Positions 36,296 through 46,128 of a DNA stretch of 64,000 bases are shown here, one piece after another. The translations under genes and the position numbers were made by a program. The stretch is from Cryobacterium sp. HLT2-28 (GTDB lineage Bacteria; Actinomycetota; Actinomycetes; Actinomycetales; Microbacteriaceae), in the NCBI RefSeq assembly GCF_004402495.1, contig NZ_SOFH01000029.1:213979-277978 (forward strand). The letters run 5' to 3'. Every line of letters starts with the position of its first letter. The stretch's first letter is position 1. The notes below the pieces were generated by a model. The model was not told where the DNA came from, did no database searches, and was given only the letters and a program-made list of their open reading frames with translations.

Positions 36296-36808
36296 GGGGC
36301 ACAAAACCCACCACGGCTGAGAATGCCCATCTCGACGTCAGTACTTGGCGGAATCTGCTCATCTCGATGTCAGTGGACCACGGGCTCGTCCCAGTAGGCT
36401 CGGTGATCACGTTGGTGATCTGATGGTCGGCAGAAAGGGTCGATGATGCGCGGAGGACAGGACTCGGGGGAGCGGGTCGGCCTGGCAGCTACCAGCCGCG
36501 ACCACCCCAAGCCAACGGCGAACGACTTGCTAACGACCGTTGGCACGGTCGCCGACTACTGACCGAGGACACCGCCGCTAGTGTCCTGGACCTGATCCAC
36601 GACCGTCTGGGCGCCATTGCGCTACAAAGCGGCACGGGAACGCGCGCAAGCACGGTCGCCAAAGTGTCAAAGGGAGAGTGCAAGACAAGGCCGGGGGACA
36701 TCGTACGCCGGCCAACCTGCCACCTGATGGTGCAATAGCCCTCGTCCCCACTGAAAGGTTCGGGTGTTCTGTGAGGCCTCGGGGTTCGCAGAACCGATGT
36801 GTGACGGC
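36296..36808. other. Gap with unrecognised IS-like debris
   Basis: No open frame is convincing. CATCTCGAYGTCAGT is present twice within 45 bases (near 36329 and 36360), as expected for transposon ends. 36540-36720 reads on the plus strand as a short protein-like piece (LDLIHDRLGAIALQSGTGTR) without a clear family. Confidence 0.4.
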
Positions 36809-37240
36809 TTAGGACAGCGTCGAACTGAGCAGCAGACTCGTCTCGCTGTTAACGACGCCCTCGACGGAGCGAATCTGGCCGAGTAGCCGGTCGAAGTTGC
36901 TCAGCGTGTCGGTCCGGATCTCGGCCACCAGGTCCCAGCCGCCGTTCGTGGTGTGTAGCGCCCGGACTTCGGGAAAGCCGCGAAGTTGGCTGATCGCCCG
37001 ATCTGTTGAGCGCCCCTCGACCTCGATGAGCGCGATCGCCCGGATCGAGTCGGGATCCCGCTCTTCGCGAACCCGGACGGAGAATCCGAGGATGGTGCCC
37101 GAGTCCAGCAGCCGCTGCAGCCGGATGTTCACCGTTGCCCTCGTGACTCCGAGGTCATGGGCGAGCGTGGTGACGGGGGTTCGCCCGTCCGCCCGCAGTG
37201 CGCCGATTAGGCGGCGATCGAGGTCATCGAGCGTATTCAT
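36809..37240 (-). CDS. Lrp/AsnC-family transcriptional regulator
   Basis: 143 residues: N-terminal helix-turn-helix (DDLDRRLIGALRADGRTPVT, LGVTRATVNIRLQRL) and a C-terminal RAM ligand-binding domain ending in GVVNSETSLLLSSTL. Divergent from the ocd remnant and the arginine deiminase genes, so it probably senses arginine or ornithine and controls them. Confidence 0.92.
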   Translation of the reverse strand: MNTLDDLDRRLIGALRADGRTPVTTLAHDLGVTRATVNIRLQRLLDSGTILGFSVRVREERDPDSIRAIALIEVEGRSTDRAISQLRGFPEVRALHTTNGGWDLVAEIRTDTLSNFDRLLGQIRSVEGVVNSETSLLLSSTLS

Positions 37241-37369
37241 GATTCACACTGTACCGCCAGGGGAAGCATCTTGAAAGATTTATGGCACATATTGGCTCGC
37301 TCTGCTCGTTACGCGTGCACATTGCCCGGTCATAGGCTAATTCCAGAAAACAAAAAGAAGGTTGTCGTG

Positions 37370-37708
37370 GTGCGTTTCATGAACGTAAAGAACATCACCG
37401 CCCGGCCGTTCGGCTTCGACATCGTCGTGGTAGCGAGCGTGCGGGACGCGGTGGCGGGCGCCGACATCATCACGACCTCCACTACTGATAAGGCCCAGGC
37501 GGCGGGGCGCACGCACTACGACTAGATCGCCATCTTCGACTCGGTCGATTTTGCCATCGAGGACTTTTCGGTGCTGCGCTACCTGCGCGATTTGGTCGCC
37601 GGCGCCTCATTCTTCGTCGAACTCGATCTGATCGCCGGTCCCTTCGATCCCAAGAACCTCTTCGGTCTGGTCGCTGACGTTATTGTCTCGATTTCTGCTC
37701 GGCCGTAA
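37370..37708 (+). pseudogene. ocd: Ornithine cyclodeaminase remnant
   Basis: Two pieces of an ornithine cyclodeaminase (ornithine to proline plus ammonia) in one frame: FGFDIVVVASVRDAVAGADI with ITTSTTDKA, then after an internal deletion and a TAG at 37523, IAIFDSVDFAIEDFSVLRYL. The TAG stands where GAG (Glu) is expected. Divergent from an Lrp gene, the usual partner. Non-functional; indicates that the module once also converted ornithine to proline. Confidence 0.75.
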
Positions 37709-37835
37709 GCGCTGGCTCTTTGGGGCGGTGATCGGCGTGCCGTCAATGTTAAGTTCAACCGCTGCGTTTCTTAAAACCTGATCAGGCATTGCCCTGCGTC
37801 GGTTTCTGACACGCTCCACGGAAATGCACGGCAGA

Positions 37836-37865
37836 TTTCAAGAACATCCGTTTCAAGAACATCCG
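37836..37865. repeat. Tandem 15-bp repeat upstream of the antiporter gene
   Basis: TTTCAAGAACATCCG occurs twice in immediate succession, about 95 bases before the antiporter ATG. It could be a binding site for the Lrp-type regulator or a simple duplication. The rest of the 37709-37960 gap shows no gene; GGAGG precedes the ATG. Confidence 0.6.
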
Positions 37866-37960
37866 TGAACTCGCCACTTAGTTCCCTCGGCCGCTAAGCC
37901 CGGAAACCTTTCGACCTGACGATCGGATGTCAAATATCCGTATCAACGCCGGAGGTCATC

Positions 37961-39379
37961 ATGGTCCAACCAAAGTCCGAGGTCGGGTCTGTCCCGACCG
38001 AGCCCGAGGGGCGCACAACCGAGCGCGCCCTGTCCCTGCCTCAGTCGACTGCACTGATTATGGGCAGTATCATCGGTGTCGGCATCTTCTCGCTGCCCTA
38101 CGCATTATCGTCGTATGGCCCGATCAGCCTGGTCGCCATGGGCCTCGCCACCGTCGGGGCGGTCGCGCTTGCGCTGATGTTCGCGGTGATGTCGCGACGC
38201 CTGCCGGCTGCCGGCGGACCGTATGCCTATGCACGCTCAGGGTTCGGCAACGCGGCCGGGTTCGTTAACGCCTGGTCCTACTGGATCACGGCATGGGCGG
38301 GCAACGCGGCGATCGTCGTCGGCTGGGTGTACTACGTCGAGCACTTCCTAAACAAGGACGGCGCGGTCGGCTGGTCCATCCTGATCGCCCTTGTCGGGTT
38401 GTGGATCCCGGCCGTGATCAACCTGACTGGCGTGCGCGCGATGGGTTCGGTCCAAGTCTGGACGACGGTGCTGAAATTCATCCCGCTGGCCATCATGTCG
38501 ACCGTCGGGTTGTTCTTCATCAAGGCGGGGAACTTCACGCCGTGGAACCTCAGCGGTGACAGCAGCCTGTCGGCGATCGGTGGAGCGATGGCGATCGCAC
38601 TGTTCAGCTATTTGGGTGTCGAGACCGCGGCCGTTGCCGCGGCGAAGGTCCGCGATCCCGAACGGAATGTCCCGAAGGCGACCATCTACGGCACGCTCGC
38701 TAGCGCCATCGTCTACCTGCTGTCGATGGTTGCCGTGTTCGGCATCGTGCCCGCCTCGCAGTTGGCTATGGACGTGAACAAGGCGTCCTACTCCGTCGCG
38801 GCCAACTCGATCGTCGGCGGCGGTTCCTGGGCCGGGGACTTGGTGGCGTTGGCCGTCATCGTCTCCGGTATCGGCGCGCTGAACGGCTGGACAATGATCT
38901 GCGCGGAGATGCCGTTGGCTGCCGCGAAGGACGGGCTGTTCCCGGCGCGGTTCGGGAGCCTGTCGCGGCGCCGGGTTCCGGCCTTCGGGATCATCGCGTC
39001 CACCGCGCTGGCGTCGGTCGCCGTGGTGATCAGCTATCTGGGAACCAGCGGCGCAACGGTGTTTACCACCCTGGTCCTGATGACCGGGATCACGGCGGCC
39101 GTGCCCTACGCATTCTCCGCCTTGGTCCAGATCAAGTGGCGTTGGCGGGACAGCCACCCAGTCCACACGTCGAGGTTCGCGTTCGATGTGTCGGTGGCGG
39201 TCGTGGCGCTGATCTTCTCGGTCGCCTTCATCTACTACTCCAGGAACACCAGCGACTTGTGGTACGTCGTCTGGGGCCCGTTCCTGATGGCCGGCGGCGC
39301 GTTCGTCGTCGGGATCCCGGTCTACCTTGCGCAGCGGCACTGGATGACTAAGCCGGCCCCCGTGCCCGAGTACCGCTGA
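37961..39379 (+). CDS. arcD: APC-family amino acid transporter, likely arginine/ornithine antiporter
   Basis: 472 residues, 12 transmembrane helices, with the APC signature ALIMGSIIGVGIFSLP in helix 1 and FSYLGVETAAVAA in helix 6. First of four genes for arginine fermentation, so exchange of arginine for ornithine is the obvious role, although it belongs to the AdiC/basic APC branch more than to the classical ArcD. GGAGG binding site eight bases before the ATG. Confidence 0.88.
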   Translation: MVQPKSEVGSVPTEPEGRTTERALSLPQSTALIMGSIIGVGIFSLPYALSSYGPISLVAMGLATVGAVALALMFAVMSRRLPAAGGPYAYARSGFGNAAGFVNAWSYWITAWAGNAAIVVGWVYYVEHFLNKDGAVGWSILIALVGLWIPAVINLTGVRAMGSVQVWTTVLKFIPLAIMSTVGLFFIKAGNFTPWNLSGDSSLSAIGGAMAIALFSYLGVETAAVAAAKVRDPERNVPKATIYGTLASAIVYLLSMVAVFGIVPASQLAMDVNKASYSVAANSIVGGGSWAGDLVALAVIVSGIGALNGWTMICAEMPLAAAKDGLFPARFGSLSRRRVPAFGIIASTALASVAVVISYLGTSGATVFTTLVLMTGITAAVPYAFSALVQIKWRWRDSHPVHTSRFAFDVSVAVVALIFSVAFIYYSRNTSDLWYVVWGPFLMAGGAFVVGIPVYLAQRHWMTKPAPVPEYR

Positions 39380-39412
39380 GCATTTACACCATCAATATAG
39401 TAAGGAATAGCC

Positions 39413-40642
39413 ATGCCATTTCGTGTTGAATCCGAGGTAGGAGTGCTGCGCCAGGTGATCGTCCACCGGCCGGGTCTCGAGCTCAGCCGGCTGACCCCGG
39501 ACAACGTCGACGACCTGCTCTTCGACGACGTCATGTGGGCCGATCGGGCTAGGGAAGAGCACGACGCGTTCGTCGGCCAGCTCAGAGAGCGCAACGTGAC
39601 GGTGCACTACTTCCGCGAACTGCTCGCCGCGGCGCTGGACGCGCCGGGTGCCCGGGAGTTCCTGCAGAAGTGTCTGACCAGGGCCATCCGGTTCGGGCCC
39701 GCGCTGGACAAGCCGCTGGAGCGGATCGTCGACCAAACGTCGTCGGAGGTGCTTTCCGAGCTCCTGATCGGGGGCGTGCTCAAGAGTGACGTCATGCCGA
39801 TGCTGCACACGCCCAGCCTTCTGATGGAGTCCCTCGGCATCGACGACTTCCTGCTGCGGCCCCTGCCGAACCACCTGTTCCAGCGCGATAACTCGGCCTG
39901 GATCTACGGCGCCCTGAGCATCAACCCGATGGCCAAGCGGGCCCGCAAACGCGAGACCATCAACTCCCGCCTGATCTACAAGTTCCACCCGATGTTCCGC
40001 GACGCCGGGCTGGAGATCGTCTACGGCGACGATTCCCTGCCCCACGAGCCCGCTACCGTCGAGGGCGGCGACGTGCTCGTGATCGGTAATGGGGCGCTGA
40101 TGATCGGGATGGGCGAACGGACCTCGCCCCAGGGGGTCGAGACACTAGCCCGACTGCTCTTCCAAGGCGGCCATGTCCGCCAGGTGATCGTCGTCGAGCT
40201 GCCGAAGGAGCGGGCCTTCATGCACCTGGACACCGCCATGACAATGGTCGACAGCGACGCGTTCTCCGTATATCCGTACCTGCCCGAGACGCTGCGCGCG
40301 TTCATGCTCACCCCGGTGGGGTCCGGCGGCGACTACGACATTACGGAGCACACGGACCTGTTTCCTCTCGTGGCCGAGGCCCTCGGCGTCGACAAGGTCC
40401 GGGTCCTGCGCACCCCAATCGATCGCGCGGGTGCGCAGCGAGAGCAGTGGAACGATGGGAACAACTTCCTCGCCGTTTCCCCCGGCGTCGTGCTGGGTTA
40501 TGAGCGGAACACGACCGCCAATCGATACCTCGCCGACGAAGGCATCGAAGTCATACCCGTCGTGGGATCCGAGCTCGGCCGCGGCCGCGGCGGTCCGCGA
40601 TGTCTGTCCTGTCCAATCGAAAGAGATGCGGTGATCCTGTGA
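39413..40642 (+). CDS. arcA: Arginine deiminase
   Basis: 409 residues. Hydrolyses arginine to citrulline and ammonia. All active-site motifs are present: FQRDN with the catalytic aspartate, [19 protein letters not shown] with the catalytic histidine, and the nucleophilic cysteine C397 in [12 protein letters not shown] start; the last codons overlap arcB (GTGA). Confidence 0.96.
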   Translation: MPFRVESEVGVLRQVIVHRPGLELSRLTPDNVDDLLFDDVMWADRAREEHDAFVGQLRERNVTVHYFRELLAAALDAPGAREFLQKCLTRAIRFGPALDKPLERIVDQTSSEVLSELLIGGVLKSDVMPMLHTPSLLMESLGIDDFLLRPLPNHLFQRDNSAWIYGALSINPMAKRARKRETINSRLIYKFHPMFRDAGLEIVYGDDSLPHEPATVEGGDVLVIGNGALMIGMGERTSPQGVETLARLLFQGGHVRQVIVVELPKERAFMHLDTAMTMVDSDAFSVYPYLPETLRAFMLTPVGSGGDYDITEHTDLFPLVAEALGVDKVRVLRTPIDRAGAQREQWNDGNNFLAVSPGVVLGYERNTTANRYLADEGIEVIPVVGSELGRGRGGPRCLSCPIERDAVIL

Positions 40643-41640
40643 GCTTTAACCTGCACAACCGGAGTTTCCTTAAGGAAGTCGACTTCACCCCGAAGGAATG
40701 GAAGTTCCTCCTCGGGCTGGCCGCGGACCTCAAGGCAGCCAAATACGCCGGCACTGAGCTGCCCCGGCTAACCGGGAAGAACATCGCCCTCATCTTCGAG
40801 AAGACCTCCACCCGGACCCGCTGCGCCATGGAAGTCGCCGCGCACGACCAGGGCGCCCACGTGACCTACCTCGATCCGAGCGGGTCGCAGATGGGGCACA
40901 AGGAGTCCGTTAAGGACACCGCGCGGGTGCTGGGCGGGATGTTCGACGCCATCGAATATCGCGGCTCGGCGCAGACCAACGTCGAGACGCTGGCCGCGTC
41001 GTCGGGTGTGCCGGTGTGGAACGGGTTGACGGACGAGTGGCATCCCACCCAGGCGCTGTGCGACATGCTCACGATGCGCGAGCACTCCACCAAGAACGAC
41101 CACGAGATCGCCTTCGCGTACCTCGGAGACGCGCACAACAACGTCGCGAACTCGCTGCTGGTGGCAGGGGCGCTGATGGGCATGGACGTGCGCATCGTGG
41201 CCCCCCGCCAGCTGTGGAACACCGACGATGTGATCGCGGCCGCCCAGACGATCGCCGAGAGCACGGGCGCGCGGCTGACCCACACTGAGGACGTCGCCGA
41301 GGGCGTGGCCGGGGTCGACTTCATCTACACCGACATCTGGGTCTCCATGGGCGAGCCCAAGGTAACTTGGGACGAACGCATCGCCGCCCTGCTTCCCTAC
41401 CAGGTCACCGCGGACGTCTTGGCTAAGACCAGCAACCCCGACGTCAAGTTCATGCACTGCCTGCCGGCGTTCCACGACCGGAACACGGCCGTAGGGGAAC
41501 AGTTGTTCAAGCAGACCGGCCTCGGCGAGCTTGAGGTCACGGACGAGGTGTTCGAGTCGTCCAGCTCCATCGTGTTCGCTCAGGCCGAGAACCGGATGCA
41601 CTCAATCAAGGCGATCATGGTCGCCACCCTGGGTTCCTGA
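40639..41640 (+). CDS. arcB: Catabolic ornithine carbamoyltransferase
   Basis: 333 residues. Phosphate-binding STRTR ([12 protein letters not shown]), HPTQ ([11 protein letters not shown]), and ornithine-binding HCLP ([10 protein letters not shown]). In this setting it runs in the catabolic direction: citrulline plus phosphate to carbamoyl phosphate plus ornithine. GTG at 40639 overlaps the arcA stop by four bases; an upstream start is unlikely. Confidence 0.95.
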   Translation: MSFNLHNRSFLKEVDFTPKEWKFLLGLAADLKAAKYAGTELPRLTGKNIALIFEKTSTRTRCAMEVAAHDQGAHVTYLDPSGSQMGHKESVKDTARVLGGMFDAIEYRGSAQTNVETLAASSGVPVWNGLTDEWHPTQALCDMLTMREHSTKNDHEIAFAYLGDAHNNVANSLLVAGALMGMDVRIVAPRQLWNTDDVIAAAQTIAESTGARLTHTEDVAEGVAGVDFIYTDIWVSMGEPKVTWDERIAALLPYQVTADVLAKTSNPDVKFMHCLPAFHDRNTAVGEQLFKQTGLGELEVTDEVFESSSSIVFAQAENRMHSIKAIMVATLGS

Positions 41641-42572
41641 TGCGCATCGTGGTCGCTCTCGGCGGCAACGCACTCCAGGAGCGCGGCGCCCCGATGACGG
41701 TGCAAAACCAGCGCGCCAACGTCGCCAAGGCGTGCGCCGCGCTGGCGCCAATCGCCCAGGAGCATCAGCTGGTGATCTCCCACGGCAACGGGCCGCAGGT
41801 CGGACTGCTCGCGCTCCAGGCGGCCGCCTACGACCACACGTCCGAGTACCCTTTCGACGTCCTGGGCGCCCAGACCGAGGGAATGATCGGGTACATGATC
41901 GAACAAGAACTCGGCAACCGGCTCCCGTTCGAAAAGTCGATCGCGACGATCCTGACCATGACCGAGGTGGACCCGGCGGACCCGGCGTTCACGGACCCGA
42001 CTAAGTTTGTCGGGCCGGTGTACGACGCCGACGAGGCGCGTCGCCTGGCGGTGCTGCGGGGGTGGGTCGTCAAACCCGACGGCGACCACTGGCGTCGGGT
42101 GGTGCCCTCGCCCATGCCGCAGCGGATCTTCGAGCTGAGCACGATCAAAACGCTGGTGGCGGCCGACACGGTGGTGATCTGCGCCGGCGGCGGTGGCATA
42201 CCCACCATGTACCAGCCCGGCTCCCGCAAACTCATCGGCGTCGACGCCGTGATCGACAAGGACCGGGCCAGCGCGGTGCTGGCCCGGGACCTCAAGGCCG
42301 ACTCCCTCGTGATCGCCACCGACGCGGACGCCGTCTACACCGGCTGGGGGACACCAGAACAGCGCGCCATCATGCTCGTCCACCCGGACACGCTCGCGGG
42401 CTTCGACTTCCCGGCGGGCTCGATGGGACCCAAGGTTGAGGCGGCGATCGACTTCGCCCGCAACACCGGTCGCGACGCCTTCATCGGATCACTGACAGAA
42501 TTGCCGGCGCTCCTGGACGGAACCGCGGGTACCCGGGTCTCCGTGACAGCCAACGGCGTGGCCTACCGCTGA
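41640..42572 (+). CDS. arcC: Carbamate kinase
   Basis: 310 residues of the amino acid kinase fold: [42 protein letters not shown] and [13 protein letters not shown]. Transfers phosphate from carbamoyl phosphate to ADP, giving ATP, CO2 and ammonia: the energy-yielding last step. ATG shares its A with the arcB stop (TGATG). Confidence 0.96.
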   Translation: MRIVVALGGNALQERGAPMTVQNQRANVAKACAALAPIAQEHQLVISHGNGPQVGLLALQAAAYDHTSEYPFDVLGAQTEGMIGYMIEQELGNRLPFEKSIATILTMTEVDPADPAFTDPTKFVGPVYDADEARRLAVLRGWVVKPDGDHWRRVVPSPMPQRIFELSTIKTLVAADTVVICAGGGGIPTMYQPGSRKLIGVDAVIDKDRASAVLARDLKADSLVIATDADAVYTGWGTPEQRAIMLVHPDTLAGFDFPAGSMGPKVEAAIDFARNTGRDAFIGSLTELPALLDGTAGTRVSVTANGVAYR

Positions 42573-42625
42573 CCCCGCCGCGGTCCCACGACGCCGGTCC
42601 ACGGCGGCTGACGGGGACGACAGAA

Positions 42626-42659
42626 ACCTGCCCGGGCCGACTCAACGGTCCGGGCAGGT
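42626..42659 (+). terminator. Hairpin after arcC
   Basis: ACCTGCCCGGGCCG / CGGTCCGGGCAGGT, 14-bp stem with one wobble and a loop of about six bases. No U-tract, so termination is possible but not certain. Confidence 0.6.
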
Positions 42660-43153
42660 GCGCGTAAACGGCAGGTTGGGCAGCGCGGCCTTCTCTCGCA
42701 ACCAGGTCACGACAGGAGGAACGACCTCGACAATAAAGTTGGCGATCGGAGTCAAAACGCGAATCAGTCCGCCGATTCTGTCAACCAGCAACGTGAGTGG
42801 CTCGACGCTGAAGTCCTCGCGTGTGAGCTTTCACGGAATCCCAATCCGCAAGAAGAACATATAAGTTCGGCGATCCCATTGATCTTGACAGGGATAAGGA
42901 ACGAAACCCGGGCTGGCCGCTAATCAGAGGACGCGCTTGCTTGATGTCATTTTTCGAAGTCGTCTGCACAAATGTTCGTACTCGCCTGCACAGCAGCGAA
43001 ATAGCGAAAGCGGCCGCTCGGCTGCCCAGCAAGCAGCCCAAACTGTCCAAGGCTCAGGAGAAGCCAGCACCTGGTCGACGTGTACCAGGGGGTGAGGCCC
43101 ACTCTCTCCCAGGGCAATCCAGCGCGTCGGTGACACTGCCGCCTGTTCACGGT
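42660..43153. other. Gap with a minus-strand protein remnant
   Basis: On the minus strand, 42642-42830 is open without a start and reads PLTLLVDRIGGLIRVLTPIA, then VVPPVVTWLREKAALPN, ending at TGA. It looks like a genuine C-terminus of an unrecognised protein. The rest (42840-43153) has no feature that I can name. Confidence 0.35.
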
Positions 43154-43280
43154 GTGCAGAGGAGTATGGAACAAACGGGCGTCTTGTGCAGAGGAGTACG
43201 AAAAGGCCAATGTTCACACTGGCCTGCACAACCCCGAAAACACAGGGGTTCGTTGCGCAGACGATTTCGGAAAATGACAG
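43153..43280. repeat. IS21-like end, copy B (right border of the arc module)
   Basis: TGTGCAGAGGAGTA occurs at 43153 and again at 43185 (32-bp spacing). From 43186 to 43280 it matches copy A at 36201-36295 with four mismatches. Tandem end repeats of this kind are known for IS21-type elements. No transposase gene lies beside it. Confidence 0.8.
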
Positions 43281-43734
43281 AACCGCCAGCTTCCGGGGGA
43301 GCGCCCGTTAACATCCCTCTTACGGACGGCCTTGCGCTCGAGTGGGCGACCCAGCATTTGCCGGGTTGATCCGCGACTCGTCGTTGGGGCGCTACGGTCA
43401 GGCTTGGGGCATCTGTTTGCTCGTTGTTGTGCCCGTCGACGGGTGGGATCCTGGATGTCGTCGGGAATTCATCTAAGCGTTGCGTGCCGTGTTCGGGGGC
43501 ACTGTTTCTGGCCCTAGTCTGGGGTTAGACAGATTCGATTCGTTGGATTCCAGCTCAGTGGGGCGCACCTTTTCGTGCGTGATGCCCGTCTCTCCCGCAC
43601 CGCTGGAGAGGTGCATTCCCGGCACACTTCCGCCAAAGAGCGAAACCCGGCCAACACTCCGGGGACCGCCATGCCGGGCGGCCCTGCCCTCGCCTCCGCA
43701 TTCGCGGATGCGTCACACGGGAAAGGGATTCACC

Positions 43735-44544
43735 ATGACCACCACCATTCAGAAACCGCTCTCCGGTACCCGCGCCCGCCGGTGGCTGCCCGCATTGCTG
43801 CTCGCCGTCGCCGTTTCCGGCGTTGGCACGGTCGGCCTAAGCGCCGCCGGCGCCAGCTCCGCGTCCGCGGCCGTTCCGACCGGGTCCGTTCGCGCCCCCA
43901 TCGCGCTCGGCGCAGCGGGTACCTTCGCCATTCTCTCCGAAACGGGCGTGACGGATGTCTACGCGTCGGCCGTCAACGGTAACGTGGGCTCCAGCCCGAT
44001 CACCGGTGCCGCGATCCACCTCAGCTGCGGCGAAGTGCACACCGGCACGATCTACACCGTCGATGCTGCCGGGCCCGCGTGCGCGGTCACCGACCCGGCG
44101 TACCTGAACACCGTCGTCGGTGACATGGGGATCGCGTATCAGGATGCCGTCAGCCGCGACCAGGCCGACGCGATCGACCTCGGTGCCGGCGAGATCGGCG
44201 GCCTGACCCTGAACCCGGGCCTGTACCAGTGGAACACCGGTGTCACCATCTCCAGCGACGTCACCCTGACCGGCGGCCCGAACGATGTCTTCATCTTCCA
44301 GGTCGCCGGGAACATCAGCGAAGCTGGCGCCAAGCAGGTCACCCTCGCCGGTGGCGTGCAGGCGAAGAACGTGTTCTGGCAGACCGCCGGAGAGGTATCG
44401 GTCGGCACAGCAGCGCACTTCGAGGGCATCGTGCTCGCGAAGTCACTCATCGCCGTGAAGACCGGCGCGACCATCAACGGCCGCCTGCTCTCGCAGACCG
44501 CTGTCACCCTGCAGATGAACACCGTCACCGCGCCCGCGCTCTAA
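43735..44544 (+). CDS. Ice-binding protein, DUF3494 family
   Basis: 269 residues, exported: signal peptide with a long hydrophobic core (RWLPALLLAVAVSGVGTVGLS) and cleavage near SASA. Then the DUF3494 beta-solenoid: LGAAGTFAILSETGVTDV, AIDLGAGEIGGLTLNPGLYQ, and the characteristic GGPNDVFIFQVAGNI with GAQAKNVFWQ-type ending. Binds ice and inhibits recrystallisation outside the cell. RBS AAAGGGA before the ATG. Surrounded by mobile-element debris, so probably acquired. Confidence 0.93.
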   Translation: MTTTIQKPLSGTRARRWLPALLLAVAVSGVGTVGLSAAGASSASAAVPTGSVRAPIALGAAGTFAILSETGVTDVYASAVNGNVGSSPITGAAIHLSCGEVHTGTIYTVDAAGPACAVTDPAYLNTVVGDMGIAYQDAVSRDQADAIDLGAGEIGGLTLNPGLYQWNTGVTISSDVTLTGGPNDVFIFQVAGNISEAGAKQVTLAGGVQAKNVFWQTAGEVSVGTAAHFEGIVLAKSLIAVKTGATINGRLLSQTAVTLQMNTVTAPAL

Positions 44545-45495
44545 CCAACACCCAGCGCGATCACACGTGGCCGTACCGGATACCGTGTCAGCCGCACCGG
44601 CTGCACATGTCTGGTGCGGCCACCGTCAACATGTGACGCCTCTGTTGGTCCCCACTCCACTGATGGTCAGCGTTGAGAGAGCTCTAATGCCGGTTCGGAG
44701 TGCCCGGACCGTCGAGATGGAGGAATGCACCTCGCCCGCCTCCCCAGCTGCTTCGGAGTGCGATAGGCCCGGTCAGGACGGCGGTGTGGCAGTGGGGACA
44801 ATACAGGTAAGGGTGCGCGAGAGTGCCCGCGGATTCGAGCCGACGATCACAACTCACGCACGCGAGGGGCACCTCATCGTCAAGCATGAATCCAGTATGC
44901 GCACCCCCGCGCCAAACACGCCAGACACTGACTCATCGACGCCCGGCACCCGCCCACCCGATTGGGCCGGTGCGCGAGCACGTTTCCCGGCCTGAGGCGC
45001 CGGTGCCGGCGACGTTCCAGCGGATAGGGCAGGCCTTGGCTGCCCAGTTCATCAGCCCGATACCACTGCGGCAGGGACAGACACGGGCGGCGTGCCAGCA
45101 GATTGGCGGGGCGCGAAGCCACTTCAGGCAGTGCCCGATCAGGCCGACGAAGCCGCTTTCTCAATCATGAAACCGTGCTCCAATACGGGTTCCCCTTGTG
45201 ACACACGAGCACCATGCCCGACGATCGCCCTGCGGCTCGTGGATTTGAACCGCAAGGGCTCCGTCTTACGGGCGCTTACCCACTATCCGGGTGCGCGTTG
45301 ATGGTGACCAGTCACTAGTACGGCAGGTGCGGAATATCCTTGAAGACGCGTTCGGTATCCGCTTTACTGGTTGGCACACGCCAGAGGAAGTTGCGACCAA
45401 ATTCGTTCTCGTGGCACTCACCTCCTCGCCGCCATCGTCATCCCGGTCCTCAGCCGGCCGCTCGCTGCATCGACATCTCGCACGGGAGTTCAATT
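44545..45495. other. Gap, mostly without recognisable genes
   Basis: Apart from one possible small zinc-ribbon gene on the minus strand I see no supported gene. A GGTTCAAATCC word on the minus strand near 45245 imitates a tRNA T-arm but does not fold. GGGAGTT before the lactonase ATG at 45496 is the only useful signal. Confidence 0.4.
44684..44887 (-). CDS. Possible small zinc-ribbon protein
   Basis: 67 residues starting MLDDEVPLACVSCDRR, with two CxxC pairs (CVSC and CPHC) about 20 residues apart, as in zinc ribbons, and a glycine/arginine-rich tail. No strong binding site; the gene is short and lies in mobile debris. It may be a decayed piece of a larger protein. Confidence 0.35.
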   Translation of the reverse strand: MLDDEVPLACVSCDRRLESAGTLAHPYLYCPHCHTAVLTGPIALRSSWGGGRGAFLHLDGPGTPNRH

Positions 45496-46128
45496 ATGAC
45501 CGTCCCTTCCCCGATCCGAATCACGCCCATCCACGTTGGCGATCTACTTGCCGCGGGCGAGGTGATGCCAATCTATGTACACGTCATCGACCATCCCAAT
45601 GCGCGCGTCCTGGTCGATACCGGCATGACCGAGCTGCACCCGGCGGTGGCAGATCTTGATCCCCGCCTCCGTCCCCTGAACGAACAGGGATTCGACCTTG
45701 ACAGCGTCGACATCGTCGTCAACACGCACCTACACTTCGACCACTGCGGCGGCAACAAACTCTTCACCGGCAAGCCAATCTACGTTCAGCGCCAGGAACT
45801 CGCCGATGCCCGCTCCGAGGACAACTACACGATCCGCGAATGGGTGGACCCGCCCGGCCCGCGCTACATGCCGGTCGAAGGCGAGTTCGAGCTGCTTCCA
45901 GGGCTACGCCTCTTACCGGCGCCTGGCCACAGCCGCGGCACGCAGATCGTCGTCGTCGACACAGGCGAGGGACAGCTGATTGTTGCCGGCGACACCGCAG
46001 TCTGGTTCGGTGAACTTGACGAGCCACATACCCAAGGCCAGCTGCTCATACGCGCTCTGAATCCAGAACTGGTCTGGCTCTCCCACGGTCACGAGCCCTG
46101 GAGACCCACCAACCTCCGTTCCCCGTGA
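45496..46128 (+). CDS. Metallo-beta-lactamase-fold lactonase, AHL lactonase family
   Basis: 210 residues. Metal ligands: H78-L-H80-F-D82-H83, then histidine in APGHSRGTQ, aspartate in VAGDTAVWFG, and the last histidine in LSHGHEPW. This is the AiiA/AttM type that opens the lactone ring of N-acyl-homoserine lactones, giving quorum quenching. About 40 residues shorter than AiiA. GGGAG binding site before the ATG. Gram-positives do not make AHLs, so it would act on neighbours or on other lactones. Confidence 0.82.
   Translation: MTVPSPIRITPIHVGDLLAAGEVMPIYVHVIDHPNARVLVDTGMTELHPAVADLDPRLRPLNEQGFDLDSVDIVVNTHLHFDHCGGNKLFTGKPIYVQRQELADARSEDNYTIREWVDPPGPRYMPVEGEFELLPGLRLLPAPGHSRGTQIVVVDTGEGQLIVAGDTAVWFGELDEPHTQGQLLIRALNPELVWLSHGHEPWRPTNLRSP

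Noticed and set aside
43480..43734. An upstream extension of the ice-binding protein (from 43480)
   Set aside because: It would bury the signal peptide and has no binding site; the ATG at 43735 follows AAAGGGA.
45230..45300. tRNA-like sequence on the minus strand (GGTTCAAATCC with flanking stems)
   Set aside because: The T-arm has a mismatch, no proper anticodon stem-loop of seven bases forms, and the acceptor ends do not pair.
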